From the NCBI RefSeq assembly GCF_006874705.1, contig NZ_CP035382.1, forward strand, positions 1,612,001-1,676,000: 64,000 bases of DNA, read 5' to 3'. Below, one piece after another: positions 1 through 15,093 of this stretch; positions within the stretch are counted from its first letter, which is position 1; every line of letters begins with the position of its first letter. The notes under the pieces were generated by a model. It was not told the origin of the DNA and made no database searches. It worked only from the letters and a program-made list of their open reading frames with translations. This DNA is from Leclercia adecarboxylata (lineage in GTDB: Bacteria > Pseudomonadota > Gammaproteobacteria > Enterobacterales > Enterobacteriaceae). The position numbers and the translations under genes are program-made.

Positions 1-891
<891 letters not shown>

Positions 892-967
892 CCTTAAAAT
901 AGCACCCAATAATCAGGACAAATAGAAGCTCAGGCTGAATTTGAAACACAAATGTTAAGAAACTTGA

Positions 968-987
968 GCTGGCTCGCACAAGCCAGC
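968..987 (-). terminator. Hairpin just after pdeK
   Basis: A perfect 7-bp stem, GCTGGCT/AGCCAGC with a 6-nt loop, lies 7 nt past the pdeK stop codon. The tract that follows (TCAAGTTTCTT) is only moderately U-rich, so it is a weak intrinsic terminator at best. Confidence 0.35.
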
Positions 988-993
988 AACATT

Positions 994-3000
994 TCATTCA
1001 ACTGTGTGATTGTCATTCTGGTGAAGATAACGGCTTTCAAAAACATCGCCTGGAACGGCTTTAGCAAACAAAAATCCCTGTCCGCACTCCACCCCGGCAT
1101 CAGCCAACCAGCGTCGCTGAGCGTCGGTCTCGACACCCTCGGCGATAATCTCCAGCTTCAGGCTGTGCGCCATCTGGATAATCGCCTCCACCATGCTGCT
1201 GTCGTCAGGCAGCTCCTCGACAAAGGCCTTATCGATTTTCAGCACGTCTACCGGCAGGGTTTTCATATGCTGGAGTTGACGCAGCCCGGCGTACCCCATG
1301 CCAAAATCGTCCAGCGCAATGCGCACGCCGGCATTACGTAGCGGGCGGAGTATTGCCACGGCTTCGTTAGGATCGTCGATCCGACGGCTCTCGGTCACTT
1401 CCAGTATCAGGGTATCAGGCTGGATGCGGTAGCGACCGATCATCTCCAGCAGCTCCGGGACCATGTTCGGGTGCATCAGCTGTAATGCCGACAGGTTAAC
1501 CGACAATGGCATCATTATTCCCCGCGACTGCCAGGCTGACAGCAAACGGCAGGACTCCTCCAGCACCCAGTGACCTACGGTCACAATCAGACCGCAGTTC
1601 TCAATGCGGTCGATCAGCCCTTCCGGGAGCTCCCAGCTGCCATCGGCCTGGCGCATCCGCAGCAGCGCTTCAGCGCTCCTTACCTTGCCGGTATGCAGAT
1701 CCACCTGTGGCTGTAGCCAGATAGCGAAGTGGTTGTGGTCCAGCGCGGTCAGAATATCGTTCTCTTCTGAGAGCCGCTGCTGCGCCTTCTCCATCTGCTC
1801 CGGTTCGAAGAACTGGATCTGGTTCTTTCCTTTCTGCCGGGCAGTAAATGCGGCAGAGAATGCCCGGCGGTAGAGCTGCTCGCCGGTCAGGTTGCCGTTA
1901 AACATGGCGATGCCGATACTGGCGCTCGGGCGCAGCTGGATCCCCTGTACCGGCAACCGTTCATTGATAACGGTGAGTACTTGCTGACCTAGCGTAATGG
2001 CGTGCCACGGTTCTTTGACGCCATTGGCGATAATCACAAAGTCATAGGCGCTTACCTGGGTCAGCACCATCCGCGGTGCCAGTACGGATTTGAGCTTTTC
2101 GACCAGCGTCAGCAGCACCATTTCCCGCTGGCTCTCCTTCAGCACGCCAGCGGTGTCCTGCAGGGTCTCACAGGCCACCACCATCAGCGCGGTAGTCTGC
2201 TGGCGTTTCACCGCCTGCTCCAGCAACGCCATCAGAAATGCCTTGTTGGGCAGATCCGACACTGCAAAGCGGGTGGCGTTGTGGTTGATCTCTTCATGCT
2301 GGCGCATCATGCGCTGCTGGTTCAGATTGTAGCTGCGTACCAGCATGCCAATTTCGTCGTCATGATGCAGACGAGGGACGGGTAGCTGATGCCCGATCTG
2401 CTGCTGCGGCGAAAGGGTATCCAGCTCGCGGGCAATCCGGCGCAGCGGGTGGACGATCAGCCGGTTGATGCACCAGGTCAGCGCCACGGTGAGCATCAGC
2501 GTCAACAATAAGTAAGTGGTTACCAACGTTGAGACCCAACTGATCACGAATTTGTACATTCGCCAGGAGTCCGATTGCAGCACCAGATAGGCCAGCGGCT
2601 GCGGGTTCGCCGGACGCTGCAGGGAATAGACCGGCAGCGAGATTTGTACCGGCAGCTCAAACAGGCGCTTCACCATCACCGGTACCGGACGCTCCGGAAT
2701 AAAGTTCATGCGCAGCGCCTGAAACTGATTGGGCAGCACCACATCGGCCTGGCTGACGACGCCTGCCGGCCTGATGCTCTTAATAATGGATTCCGCCTGG
2801 GGAATGTCGCCCTTAAGAATGGCCGCAGAAAGGGGCTCACGGATTGAGCGGGCAATACTTTCGAGTTGCGAAGCCGTGTTATAGCGATTCTGCTGAATGG
2901 CATGAAACAGCAAAATGACGCAAAAGACAAAAACAAACACCATAGTGACGGCAGTCACCATCGCCATTTGTTTGATAGTTAAAGAGCGGCTGACACGCAA
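994..3000 (-). CDS. pdeK: Membrane-bound cyclic-di-GMP phosphodiesterase PdeK (YhjK/HmsP-like)
   Basis: 668 residues. An N-terminal membrane helix (about 12-33), a periplasmic segment, a second helix (about 152-178) and a HAMP linker precede a degenerate GGDEF domain (about 240-400) and an EAL domain (from about 412). The GGDEF signature is replaced by SAYDF near 317-321, so cyclase activity is unlikely. The EAL motif is intact as EALLR near 444-448, which suggests c-di-GMP hydrolysis. It is collinear with E. coli YhjK/PdeK. The start is TTG, with GGAG 8 nt upstream. A -10-like TATACT sits at 3059-3064. In E. coli this gene follows bcsC; here it follows birA. Confidence 0.9.
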   Translation of the reverse strand: MRVSRSLTIKQMAMVTAVTMVFVFVFCVILLFHAIQQNRYNTASQLESIARSIREPLSAAILKGDIPQAESIIKSIRPAGVVSQADVVLPNQFQALRMNFIPERPVPVMVKRLFELPVQISLPVYSLQRPANPQPLAYLVLQSDSWRMYKFVISWVSTLVTTYLLLTLMLTVALTWCINRLIVHPLRRIARELDTLSPQQQIGHQLPVPRLHHDDEIGMLVRSYNLNQQRMMRQHEEINHNATRFAVSDLPNKAFLMALLEQAVKRQQTTALMVVACETLQDTAGVLKESQREMVLLTLVEKLKSVLAPRMVLTQVSAYDFVIIANGVKEPWHAITLGQQVLTVINERLPVQGIQLRPSASIGIAMFNGNLTGEQLYRRAFSAAFTARQKGKNQIQFFEPEQMEKAQQRLSEENDILTALDHNHFAIWLQPQVDLHTGKVRSAEALLRMRQADGSWELPEGLIDRIENCGLIVTVGHWVLEESCRLLSAWQSRGIMMPLSVNLSALQLMHPNMVPELLEMIGRYRIQPDTLILEVTESRRIDDPNEAVAILRPLRNAGVRIALDDFGMGYAGLRQLQHMKTLPVDVLKIDKAFVEELPDDSSMVEAIIQMAHSLKLEIIAEGVETDAQRRWLADAGVECGQGFLFAKAVPGDVFESRYLHQNDNHTVE

Positions 3001-3196
3001 AATGAATCTCCAGAAACGCGAAACGCAGGTTAATCAACTGTTACCCCGCTGCTTTCAGAGTATACCTTATCGTGATGTATTTAAGAGAGTGTAACCAACC
3101 GTTTAGGGATTATTCTGGTTCCCGCTCCGCACAGGGTGTGGAGCGGTTGTTCAGGCCGGTTACAGCCCCGTATAACGGGGGCTGCAGCCTGGTGCC
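3001..3196. other. birA-pdeK spacer with two GC-rich hairpins (rearrangement junction relative to E. coli)
   Basis: The spacer holds two strong inverted repeats. The first is at 3122-3146, with a stem of up to 11 bp and a 3-nt loop. The second is at 3163-3184 (CAGCCCC/GGGGCTG). Neither is followed by a T-run on the minus strand, so they are poor intrinsic terminators. A -10-like TATACT for pdeK lies at 3059-3064. No coaA remnant, tRNA or insertion-sequence end is recognised. Confidence 0.6.
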
Positions 3197-4159
3197 TTAT
3201 TCGGCGCTGCGCAGTGAAATCTCTCCACCTACCCAGGGTTTTATAACCCCATCCTGTTCCAGCAACAGTGCGCCCTGCTCGTTAATACCCCGCGAGGTGC
3301 CGTAGATCTCTTTATCGCCAATAATGAGCTTCACCGGACGGTGAACAAAATTATCCAGCTTCTCCCAGCGAGGCAGGAACGGCGTTAACCCTTCCTGTTC
3401 GAAGATTTTCAGCGAGTGACGCAGCTCATTGATGACCTGCACCGCCAGGACGTTACGATCGATGGCGATCCCCGCTTCCTGCAGGTTGATCCAGCCCTGA
3501 TTGATATCGTCTGCCTGCACGTTACGCATCACCAGATTGATCCCGGCACCCATCACGATCTGCGCCGCATCACCGGTTTTACCCGTCAGTTCGACCAGAA
3601 TGCCGGCCAGTTTGCGATCCTTAAGATAGAGATCGTTTGGCCACTTCACCCGCACGTCGTCAGCACCAAGGGATTGCAGGACCTCTGCCAGCACAATACC
3701 AATCACCAGGCTAAGACCGATGGCGGCAGCGGGCCCCTGCTCCAGACGCCAGTACATAGACAGGTAGAGGTTGGCGCCAAAAGGCGAAAACCATTTACGT
3801 CCCCGGCGACCGCGTCCGGCCTGCTGGTACTCAGCCACACAGCTGTCGCCTGACTTCAGTTCGTTGAGCCTGTTGAGCAGATACTGGTTGGTGGAATCAA
3901 TCACCGGCAGAACGGCGACGCTGTTATCGACAATCTGACTGTGGATAAAGGCTTCATTCAACAGCTGAACCGGCTCCGGCAGGCTGTAGCCTTTGCCCGG
4001 CACGGTAAAGACATCCACACCCCAGTCGCGCAGGGTCTGAATATGCTTGTTTATGGCCGCACGGCTCATTCCCAGCTGTTCACCGAGCTGTTCACCGGAA
4101 TGAAAATCGCCGTCGGCCAGAATGGCGATCAGCTTCAGGGGGACAGTATGGTCTTTCAT
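3197..4159 (-). CDS. birA: Bifunctional biotin--protein ligase / biotin operon repressor BirA
   Basis: 320 residues, the E. coli length. BirA makes biotinyl-5'-AMP, biotinylates the AccB carrier protein and represses the bio operon. The N-terminal winged helix (about 20-48) contains [20 protein letters not shown]. The biotinyl-AMP loop GRGRRG is at 115-120, exactly as in E. coli, and a VKWPNDLYL segment follows in the ligase domain. The C-terminal SH3-like domain is complete. The start overlaps the murB stop by 4 nt, so the two genes are translationally coupled. In E. coli the next gene is the convergent coaA; here it is pdeK in the same direction. Confidence 0.97.
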   Translation of the reverse strand: MKDHTVPLKLIAILADGDFHSGEQLGEQLGMSRAAINKHIQTLRDWGVDVFTVPGKGYSLPEPVQLLNEAFIHSQIVDNSVAVLPVIDSTNQYLLNRLNELKSGDSCVAEYQQAGRGRRGRKWFSPFGANLYLSMYWRLEQGPAAAIGLSLVIGIVLAEVLQSLGADDVRVKWPNDLYLKDRKLAGILVELTGKTGDAAQIVMGAGINLVMRNVQADDINQGWINLQEAGIAIDRNVLAVQVINELRHSLKIFEQEGLTPFLPRWEKLDNFVHRPVKLIIGDKEIYGTSRGINEQGALLLEQDGVIKPWVGGEISLRSAE

Positions 4160-5184
4160 GCAATGGTCTCCACCGCGTTCACTTCACCGTGATGCCCGAT
4201 AAAGCGCACTTCCGGCTCCAGCCAGACATTGAACTTCTCACCCACGCGCTGACGCACCTGATGGGCCAGCTGCACGACGTCATCGCTGGTCGCATTATTT
4301 TCGTTGATAAGCACCAGCGCCTGCTGGCGATGTACCGCCGCGCCGCCAAAGGTGGTGCCTTTGAGCTGACACTGATCGATCAACCAGCCGGCAGCCAGCT
4401 TAACGCTGCCATCTGCCTGCGGATAGTGCGGCGCATTCGGCCATTGGGCAAGCAATGTTTGTGCATTTTCGGCGCCGATCACCGGGTTTTTAAAGAAACT
4501 CCCGGCATTACCATTCACTCTCGGATCGGGCAATTTGCTCATGCGCATCTGGCAAACTGCCGTAAAAATCTCTTTCGCGGTCACAGTAGCGGGATCCAGA
4601 CGGGTTAAATCACCGTAGGAGAGAACCGGCTTCCAGTTTTTTGTCAGGCGCAGACCGACCGCGACGATGACATATTTGTCCTGATATTCATGTTTGAAAA
4701 TGCTGTCGCGGTAGCCGAAACGGCATTCATCAGCTTGTAAACGACGTGCTTCACCGGTAGCCAGCTCGATACAGTCTACATATTCACAGACGTTTTTGAG
4801 TTCAATACCGTAGGCACCAATGTTCTGAATAGGGGATGAACCGGCACAGCCTGGGATCAGGGCAAGGTTTTCCAGCCCCGGCATGTTGTGTTCAAGGGTA
4901 AATTGCACCAGATCGTGCCAGTTTTCTCCGGCACCCACGTGCAGACGCCAGCATTCTTGCGTCTCCTCAACCGCGATCCCACGGATGCGGTTAACGATCA
5001 CCGTGCCGGAAAAATCTTCCAGAAAGAGAACGTTACTGCCCTCGCCCAGAATAAGAACGGGTTGGTGGTGTTGCGTGGCATGATTCCATGCGGCCAGCAG
5101 CTGCTGCGCATCGTCGGCTCGCACGATCTGTCGGGCATTTCGGTCGATACCGAAGGTATTCCAGGGCTTAAGGGAGTGATTCAT
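4156..5184 (-). CDS. murB: UDP-N-acetylenolpyruvoylglucosamine reductase MurB
   Basis: 342 residues. MurB is an FAD-dependent cytosolic enzyme that reduces the enolpyruvyl group of UDP-GlcNAc-enolpyruvate with NADPH to form UDP-MurNAc, the second committed step of peptidoglycan precursor synthesis. FAD-binding motifs GEGSNVLF (47-54) and [16 protein letters not shown] (111-126) are present. The catalytic serine lies in [10 protein letters not shown] at Ser229. It overlaps birA by 4 nt. A promoter-like -35/-10 pair lies just upstream, and the rRNA operon terminator separates it from the 5S gene. The murB-birA pair normally follows rrnB in E. coli. Confidence 0.97.
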   Translation of the reverse strand: MNHSLKPWNTFGIDRNARQIVRADDAQQLLAAWNHATQHHQPVLILGEGSNVLFLEDFSGTVIVNRIRGIAVEETQECWRLHVGAGENWHDLVQFTLEHNMPGLENLALIPGCAGSSPIQNIGAYGIELKNVCEYVDCIELATGEARRLQADECRFGYRDSIFKHEYQDKYVIVAVGLRLTKNWKPVLSYGDLTRLDPATVTAKEIFTAVCQMRMSKLPDPRVNGNAGSFFKNPVIGAENAQTLLAQWPNAPHYPQADGSVKLAAGWLIDQCQLKGTTFGGAAVHRQQALVLINENNATSDDVVQLAHQVRQRVGEKFNVWLEPEVRFIGHHGEVNAVETIA

Positions 5185-5213
5185 AGAGGCTATCCAGATG
5201 CAAAAACCGGGAT

Positions 5214-5242
5214 AGTTTACCCCATCGGGGGATCATTGTCGG
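5214..5242 (-). promoter_or_regulatory. Candidate murB promoter
   Basis: On the minus strand CCGACA (-35, 5237-5242) and TAAACT (-10, 5214-5219) are separated by 17 bp. The -10 box lies about 30 nt before the murB ATG. The boxes are moderate matches to sigma70. Confidence 0.45.
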
Positions 5243-5267
5243 CTGGAATTGCCGGGCCAGGGGGTGT

Positions 5268-5302
5268 TGTAGGCGGGTAAGGCGCAGCCGCCCGGCGGGT
5301 TT
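5268..5302. repeat. REP-type palindromic unit
   Basis: The sequence GTAGGCGGGTAAGGCGCAGC followed by CGCCCGGC matches the enterobacterial REP core. It lies between murB and the rRNA terminator. A small GGCGGG/CCCGCC hairpin follows it. Confidence 0.7.
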
Positions 5303-5311
5303 TCCCGCCGC

Positions 5312-5346
5312 AACGCAAAAAGCCCATCCGTGAGGATGGGCTTTCG
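5312..5346 (-). terminator. Intrinsic terminator of the rRNA operon
   Basis: Minus strand AAAGCCCATCC and GGATGGGCTTT form a perfect 11-bp stem with a 4-nt loop, followed by TTTTTG. It lies about 10 nt after the 5S gene and resembles rrn T1 terminators. Confidence 0.93.
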
Positions 5347-5354
5347 CGTGTTTG

Positions 5355-5474
5355 ATGCCTGGCAGTTCCCTACTCTCGCATGGGGAGACCCCACACTACC
5401 ATCGGCGCTACGGCGTTTCACTTCTGAGTTCGGCATGGGGTCAGGTGGGACCACCGCGCTACAGCCGCCAAGCA
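5355..5474 (-). rRNA. rrf: 5S ribosomal RNA
   Basis: 120 nt. It aligns along its whole length with E. coli 5S rRNA. The 5' end reads TGCTTGGCGGC and the 3' end GCCAGGCAT. It is the last gene of the operon, 89 nt after 23S. Only one 5S copy is present. Confidence 0.97.
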
Positions 5475-5563
5475 AATTCTGTTGTCACCCCACCCGCAGG
5501 CGCAGTGAATAATCTGTATCAGCTGAAAATCTCTCAAATCCGCCGAAACAGCTTCGGCGTTGT

Positions 5564-8469
<2,906 letters not shown>

Positions 8470-8676
8470 TCACAACCCGAAGATGTTTCTTTCGATTCAT
8501 CATCGACTTGCGAAAATTTGAGAGACTCTGACACACCGCTTATCTGCTCTTATTACGGAGAACAGACACGGCGTGTCGTTTCAATTTTCAGCTTGATCCA
8601 GATTTTTAAAGAGCAAAACTTCGCAGCGCACCTTCTCAGGTACACTCTGAAGTTTTCTTGTTGTCGCAGTAAAGGA

Positions 8677-8752
8677 TGGTGGAGCTATGCGGGATCGAAC
8701 CGCAGACCTCCTGCGTGCAAGGCAGGCGCTCTCCCAGCTGAGCTATAACCCC
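8677..8752 (-). tRNA. alaT: tRNA-Ala (TGC), rRNA spacer
   Basis: 76 nt with encoded CCA. The anticodon TGC sits in the stem-loop CCTGC-CTTGCAC-GCAGG, and the T-arm is GGTTCGATCC. It lies second in the 16S-23S spacer after tRNA-Ile. An Ile-Ala spacer is the rrnA/D/H type in E. coli; rrnB carries tRNA-Glu. Confidence 0.97.
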
Positions 8753-8862
8753 ATCGCAAAATGCTAATCTCTGTACCGCTAATTCTTTCTGAGACAAGGC
8801 GTGGAATAACGAAGCATACTTAAGTATGTGAGTTATTCTGCAACGCAGTATCAGGAAGAATT

Positions 8863-8939
<77 letters not shown>

Positions 8940-9010
8940 GCAGAGATTTTTTACTGCTGTTTTTTCATCAGACAATCTGTGTGGACACTACAAAGGCAGG
9001 TTCTTTAAGG

Positions 9011-10552
<1,542 letters not shown>

Positions 10553-10680
10553 AAGTTTGATGCTCGTGAATTAAACTTCGTAATGAATTACGTATGTTCA
10601 CTCAGAGACTTTGGTATTCATTTATTGTCCGAAGACATTAAGAATCCATGTCACTTTGAGTGCCCACACAGATTGTCTGA

Positions 10681-10697
10681 TAAATTGTTAAAGAGCA
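10681..10697 (-). promoter_or_regulatory. rrn leader boxA
   Basis: TGCTCTTTAACAATTTA in the 16S leader matches the rrn boxA that loads NusB/NusE antitermination factors. A related TGCTCTTTAAAAATC lies in the spacer before 23S, near 8605-8620. Confidence 0.85.
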
Positions 10698-10735
10698 GTG
10701 CAACGCGGCTTTCGCTCACCGTTGCGAGGTCCCGT

Positions 10736-10763
10736 ATAATACGTTTTCCTCTTTCAGAGTCAA
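10736..10763 (-). promoter_or_regulatory. rRNA promoter P2
   Basis: TTGACT (10758-10763) and TATTAT (10736-10741) with 16-bp spacing, about 190 nt before 16S. This is the P2 position in E. coli rrn operons. Confidence 0.85.
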
Positions 10764-10833
10764 GCGATAATTTCACGCTTTTCCCTGCTGACCCGGCGGC
10801 TTGTTTGCCGTTGTTCCATGTCAGTGGAGGCGC

Positions 10834-10883
10834 ATTATAGGGAGTTCTTCGGCGGTGACAAGCATAAATCTCAAAAAGTTTTT
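10834..10883 (-). promoter_or_regulatory. rRNA promoter P1 with UP element
   Basis: TTGTCA (10856-10861) and TATAAT (10834-10839) with 16-bp spacing, and a GC-rich GCGCC discriminator typical of stringent control. Upstream, the A/T-rich run AAAAACTTTTTGAGATTTA looks like an UP element. Any Fis sites further upstream would reach into the 3' end of hemG. Confidence 0.9.
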
Positions 10884-10913
10884 CGTTCGCTTACTTTTCA
10901 ATCTTTACGTTTA

Positions 10914-11456
10914 TTAAAGCCGCGGATTGCCGGTTAATTGTGCGATTTCCCGGGCAAAACTGGAGACCTGGGACCAGTCGGTGTAGACCACTTCTTTGCG
11001 TGTATCCGTTTCGCCGCCGGTCATCTTCATAATAAGACGGATCATAAAGCGATCGTACCAGCGATAGCGTGGGTAACGCAGGGCACCGGCAAAGACGGCA
11101 CAGGCCGTTGGCTTCCAGGGCGAGTTCAGCAAAAACTTACGCGTGTAGCTGTTGGTCTGCGGGGTACGCTTTTCCGCTTTACGCGCCACCAGGTTCACGG
11201 AGAAGAAAGCGCCGGGCAGGCTGTTCAGCGTTGCCGTATGCTTTTTCACAAAGCGATCCACCGCCGGATGGAAATGGCCGTAGCGGATGGAGGCGCCGAT
11301 CACCACCCGGTCATACTCCTGCCACGCAATCTCTTCGGTGCGGTTCAGGTTAATGACGTCGGCATAGATGCCCTGCTCTTTTAACTCAGAAGCCAGAAAA
11401 GCGGCAATCTCGCGCGTTTGCCCATCGCGTGTTGAAAATAGAATGAGTGTTTTCAC
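10914..11456 (-). CDS. hemG: Menaquinone-dependent protoporphyrinogen IX oxidase HemG
   Basis: 180 residues (E. coli 181). A flavodoxin-fold FMN enzyme at the inner membrane that oxidises protoporphyrinogen IX to protoporphyrin IX and passes electrons to quinone. The N-terminal FMN phosphate loop reads [11 protein letters not shown] (about 8-18), and a [13 protein letters not shown] segment follows near 53-65. The long insert typical of HemG-type flavodoxins is present. It lies 12 nt after trkH on the same strand and immediately upstream of the rRNA P1 region, exactly the hemG-rrnA arrangement of E. coli. Confidence 0.96.
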   Translation of the reverse strand: MKTLILFSTRDGQTREIAAFLASELKEQGIYADVINLNRTEEIAWQEYDRVVIGASIRYGHFHPAVDRFVKKHTATLNSLPGAFFSVNLVARKAEKRTPQTNSYTRKFLLNSPWKPTACAVFAGALRYPRYRWYDRFMIRLIMKMTGGETDTRKEVVYTDWSQVSSFAREIAQLTGNPRL

Positions 11457-11468
11457 AAATGGCTCCCT

Positions 11469-12920
11469 TTATTCGCGCCAGAATGTTGGCGTAAAGAGGA
11501 CCAACAGCGTAAAGACCTCAAGACGCCCGAACAGCATGTTGGCAATCAGGATCCACTTCGCGGTCGGATTCATGCTGGCAAAGTTATCTGCGACCACGCC
11601 AAGGCCCGGTCCCAGGTTATTTAATGTAGCCACAACGGAGGCAAACGCCGAGAAGTCATCCACGCCCGTCGCGATAATCGCCAGCATGCTGACGATAAAG
11701 ACCAGCGCGTAGGCGGAGAAGAAACCCCACACCGCTTCGAGAATACGTTCTGGCAGCGCACGGTTACCCAGCTTGATGCTGTAAACCGCATTCGGGTGCA
11801 CCAGACGCTTAAGCTCACGGTTGCCCTGCTTAAACAGCAGCAGGATACGGATCACTTTTAACCCGCCCCCCGTCGACCCGGCGCAGCCGCCGATAAAGGC
11901 CGAACAGAGCAGCAGAACCGGCAGGAAGAGCGGCCAGCGCGCAATACTGTCGGTGGTAAAGCCTGCGGTCGTCGCCATTGACACCACCTGGAAGAAGGCC
12001 TGGTTCAGCGTAGTGACCGCCGAAGCATAGACATCGTGTAGCCACAGCACCAGGGTACAAATCACTACCAGCGTCAGCTGCACGCCGATAAACATGCGGA
12101 ATTCCGGATCGCGCCAGTAGACCTTCAGGTTACGACCACTGAGTAAAGAGAAGTGCAGACCATAGTTACAGCCGGAGATGAGCAGGAAGACCGCAATAAT
12201 GGTGTTGATGGTCGGGCTGTCAAAATAGCCGATGCTGGCATCATGGGTGGAGAACCCCCCAATCGCGATGGTGGCAAAGCTGTGGCCGATAGCATCAAAG
12301 GCCGGCATTCCGGCGAACCACAGCGCCAGCGCACAGGCGACGGTTAACAGCACATAGATGAGCCACAAGGTTTTGGCCGTCTCGGCGATACGCGGGCGCA
12401 TCTTGTTATCTTTCAGCGGCCCCGGCATCTCTGCCCGGTAGAGCTGCATCCCCCCGACGCCCAGTATCGGCAGGATCGCCACGGCTAATACAATGATCCC
12501 CATCCCGCCGAACCATTGCAGCATCTGGCGATAAAAGAGGATGGCATGGGGCAGCGAGTCCAGCCCCACCAGCGTGGTGGCCCCGGTGGTGGTCAGCCCG
12601 GAAAAGGATTCAAAGAACGCATCGGTGATGGTCAGGTTGGGCTGTTCGGAAAAGATGAAGGGCAATGCCCCCACGCTGCCCAGCACGGTCCAGAACAGCA
12701 CCACGATAAGGAAGCCTTCGCGGGATTTCAGCTCCCCCTTCTCACGACGGTTAGGCCACCACAGCAGGGAGCCAATCATCAGCGCGACGAAAAAAGTCTG
12801 CGTAAAGGCCCGGCCCGCACCATCCCGATAAATAAGCGCCACCAGTCCGGGGAGGATCATCGTCCCGGAAAAGAGTATGACCAGCAATCCAACGATTCGG
12901 GTTATGGCACGAAAATGCAT
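11469..12920 (-). CDS. trkH: Trk system potassium uptake protein TrkH
   Basis: 483 residues, the E. coli length. Inner-membrane potassium translocating subunit that works with the NAD/ATP-binding protein TrkA. It contains four membrane-pore-membrane repeats; filter-like segments include SGLTTTGATTLVG, AIGGFSTHDAS and STGGGLKVIR. It sits between yigZ and hemG on one strand, as in E. coli, with 12 nt to hemG, so co-transcription is likely. No truncation or frame shift is visible. Confidence 0.96.
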   Translation of the reverse strand: MHFRAITRIVGLLVILFSGTMILPGLVALIYRDGAGRAFTQTFFVALMIGSLLWWPNRREKGELKSREGFLIVVLFWTVLGSVGALPFIFSEQPNLTITDAFFESFSGLTTTGATTLVGLDSLPHAILFYRQMLQWFGGMGIIVLAVAILPILGVGGMQLYRAEMPGPLKDNKMRPRIAETAKTLWLIYVLLTVACALALWFAGMPAFDAIGHSFATIAIGGFSTHDASIGYFDSPTINTIIAVFLLISGCNYGLHFSLLSGRNLKVYWRDPEFRMFIGVQLTLVVICTLVLWLHDVYASAVTTLNQAFFQVVSMATTAGFTTDSIARWPLFLPVLLLCSAFIGGCAGSTGGGLKVIRILLLFKQGNRELKRLVHPNAVYSIKLGNRALPERILEAVWGFFSAYALVFIVSMLAIIATGVDDFSAFASVVATLNNLGPGLGVVADNFASMNPTAKWILIANMLFGRLEVFTLLVLFTPTFWRE

Positions 12921-12960
12921 CTCTGCCGCTTCCTTAGGTATTCAATAAGTAAGGTGGGGA

Positions 12961-13575
12961 TTATTCTTCAATCGGCCGTAATTGCAACGAACCACGACTA
13001 AAATCAGCCAGTTTTGCTGAGAATACCGGAAGCGACGCCTGGGGTAGCGCCACACGCAATTGCACCGTCGCCTGGTAATCACTGTGCACAATCAGGCCCT
13101 GATACTGCTTCAGCAACGCTTCGATGCCGGATAACTGGGCGTAATCGCACAATAAAGTATATTCGGTAAGTGGCGTTTTGCGGATCGTTGTCAGTTGATT
13201 CAGCGCCTGCTGGACCCCGCCGCCATAGGCCTTGACCAGCCCACCCGTTCCTAATAATACGCCGCCGTAGTAACGCACCACGACGGCGGTGATTTCGCCC
13301 ACGCCGCTGCCCATTAACTGAGAGAGCATTGGTTTGCCCGCCGTGCCCGCCGGTTCACCATCATCCGAGAACCCCAGCTTCTGTGAATCGTCGGGCGGCC
13401 CCGCTACCCACGCCACGCAGTGGTGGCGGGCGTCAGGATGTTCTGCCCGTACTGACTCAACAAAAGCCTTTGCCGCCTCCACGCCGTCGGTATGCGCCAG
13501 CAATGTGATGAAACGGCTTTTTTTGATCTCTTCCGTAAAGGTGACCGGCGCTGCCGGTATGAGCCAGCTCTCCAT
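12961..13575 (-). CDS. yigZ: IMPACT-family protein YigZ
   Basis: 204 residues. The N-terminal IMPACT/UPF0029 domain (about 1-125) includes the conserved run RHHCVAWVAG and a GTAGKPML segment, and a small DUF1949-like domain follows. Relatives of eukaryotic IMPACT have been linked to translational control, but the bacterial role is not settled. The start codon shares one base with the pepQ stop (TAATG), so the two are coupled. trkH follows 40 nt downstream on the same strand. Confidence 0.93.
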   Translation of the reverse strand: MESWLIPAAPVTFTEEIKKSRFITLLAHTDGVEAAKAFVESVRAEHPDARHHCVAWVAGPPDDSQKLGFSDDGEPAGTAGKPMLSQLMGSGVGEITAVVVRYYGGVLLGTGGLVKAYGGGVQQALNQLTTIRKTPLTEYTLLCDYAQLSGIEALLKQYQGLIVHSDYQATVQLRVALPQASLPVFSAKLADFSRGSLQLRPIEE

Positions 13576-14906
13576 TACGCCAGCTTCAGATCTCGCGTCA
13601 TGTTTTCAGTACCGTTTTCATGGATCACCACGTTATCTTCGATACGGATGCCACCAAACGGCTTCAGCGCCTCAATTTTCTGCCAGTTGAAGTGCTTGCT
13701 GAACTGCCCTTCGCGCCACGGCGCCAGCAGAGACTCAATGAAGTAGATGCCCGGCTCGATGGTCAGCACCATGCGCGGCTGCAGGATGCGGGTGCAGCGC
13801 AGGTAAGGATATTTGGACGGCGCTGCCAGATGGGTACCGGTGTCATCCTGCATAAAACCAGCGGTGTCGTGCACCTGCAGACCCAGCGGGTGGCCGATAC
13901 CGTGCGGCATAAACGGCCCGGTCAGGTCGTTTTCCACCATCGCCTCTTCACTCATATCGCTGACGATCTGGTGCTTACGCAGCAGCTTCGCAATGCGCTG
14001 ATGGAACTGGATGTGGTAATCCACATAGCTCACTCCGGCCTTCATGGTGGCGATCAGGGCCAGTTGCTCTTCATTGACGTCTTTGATCAGCTGAGCGAAC
14101 TCGGTATCGCTGTTCCCGGCCCAGGTGCGGGTCAGGTCCGCGGCATAGCCGTTATATTCCGCACCGGCATCCAGCAGGAAGCTGCGCATTTCGGACGGCG
14201 CGCGGTGATCGAGTTTAGTGTAGTGCAGCACCGCCGCGTGCTCATTCAGCGCCACAATGTTGCTGTATGGCACGTCGGTGTCACGATGGCCGGTGGCCGT
14301 CAGGTAAGCCAGGTTAATGTCGAACTCGCTCATGCCGGACAGGAAGGCTTCGTGTGCCGCACGGTGGCCGTTGACCGCGGTTTTTTGCGCTTCACGCATG
14401 CACGCCAGCTCATAGTCGGTCTTATAGGAGCGGTAGTAGTGCAGATAGTCGATCACGCCTTTCGGGTTGATGTTATCTGCGGCGATTTCCAGACCGCGCG
14501 CACGTTCCGGTACCGGGCCAATATAGGCGATGTTGCCGCGGGCAGCAGGTAACTGGTTGCCAATACCGTCGGCTTTAGGCAGGGCAATCACCTCGATCTC
14601 TTCCGTCCAGAAGGAGGTCGGCAGCGGTTCAACGTTGTGCCAGTAATCCACCGGCAGATAGAACCACAGTTTCGGCTTGTTCACGCCGTCCACCAGCAAC
14701 CAGCAATTGGGAACCTGGGTTACCGGCACCCAGGCTTTAAATTGCGGATTCACCTTGAAGGGATAAGCGTGATCGTCGAGAAAGACATTGAACAGCTCGC
14801 CTGAGTGGATGAGTAGGGCATCCAGCTTAAAGCGAGCCAGTACGTCGCGGGTACGTTCCTGTAACGTAACAATGTGATTTTTATACAGCGCGGCCAGTGA
14901 GTCCAT
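13575..14906 (-). CDS. pepQ: Xaa-Pro dipeptidase PepQ
   Basis: 443 residues from the second of two adjacent ATG codons. This matches the E. coli length and gives better spacing to AGGAAG; a start at 14909 would add one Met. A cytosolic Mn-dependent peptidase that cleaves X-Pro dipeptides. The pita-bread metal ligands are visible: Asp in [19 protein letters not shown] (two), His in [13 protein letters not shown], Glu in TIEPGIYF and Glu in GIRIEDNVV. It diverges from fadB across a spacer holding the FadR operator and is coupled to yigZ downstream. Confidence 0.96.
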   Translation of the reverse strand: MDSLAALYKNHIVTLQERTRDVLARFKLDALLIHSGELFNVFLDDHAYPFKVNPQFKAWVPVTQVPNCWLLVDGVNKPKLWFYLPVDYWHNVEPLPTSFWTEEIEVIALPKADGIGNQLPAARGNIAYIGPVPERARGLEIAADNINPKGVIDYLHYYRSYKTDYELACMREAQKTAVNGHRAAHEAFLSGMSEFDINLAYLTATGHRDTDVPYSNIVALNEHAAVLHYTKLDHRAPSEMRSFLLDAGAEYNGYAADLTRTWAGNSDTEFAQLIKDVNEEQLALIATMKAGVSYVDYHIQFHQRIAKLLRKHQIVSDMSEEAMVENDLTGPFMPHGIGHPLGLQVHDTAGFMQDDTGTHLAAPSKYPYLRCTRILQPRMVLTIEPGIYFIESLLAPWREGQFSKHFNWQKIEALKPFGGIRIEDNVVIHENGTENMTRDLKLA

Positions 14907-15050
14907 CATTCTTCCTTTTGTTTTGACCTCAAGTCACCGCATCTTAGCACACCTCAGAAAGGCTGCGTGATCTCCGCCGATCGTGATCAGACCTACAATT
15001 ATTTAATGAGTAATTTGCATTTCATTAACACAAATCCCACACTCCGAATC

Positions 15051-15067
15051 ATCTGGTATGACCAGAT
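15051..15067 (+). promoter_or_regulatory. FadR operator of fadBA
   Basis: ATCTGGTATGACCAGAT is a perfect palindrome around a 3-bp centre. It differs by one central base from the E. coli fadB FadR site. It lies 26 nt before the fadB ATG, which suits repression when long-chain acyl-CoA is absent. Confidence 0.93.
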
Positions 15068-15093
15068 CCAATTGCTGGATTCAGGAGACCGAC

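Noticed and set aside
3122..3184. Intrinsic terminators for birA
   Set aside because: Strong hairpins, but neither has a following T-run on the minus strand.
8753..8862. Mobile or repeat element between the spacer tRNAs
   Set aside because: The palindrome lies in the normal Ile-Ala spacer and more likely serves rRNA processing.
15058..15093. Extended fadB start
   Set aside because: The ATG lies inside the FadR operator; ATG at 15094 has a Shine-Dalgarno sequence and matches E. coli FadB.
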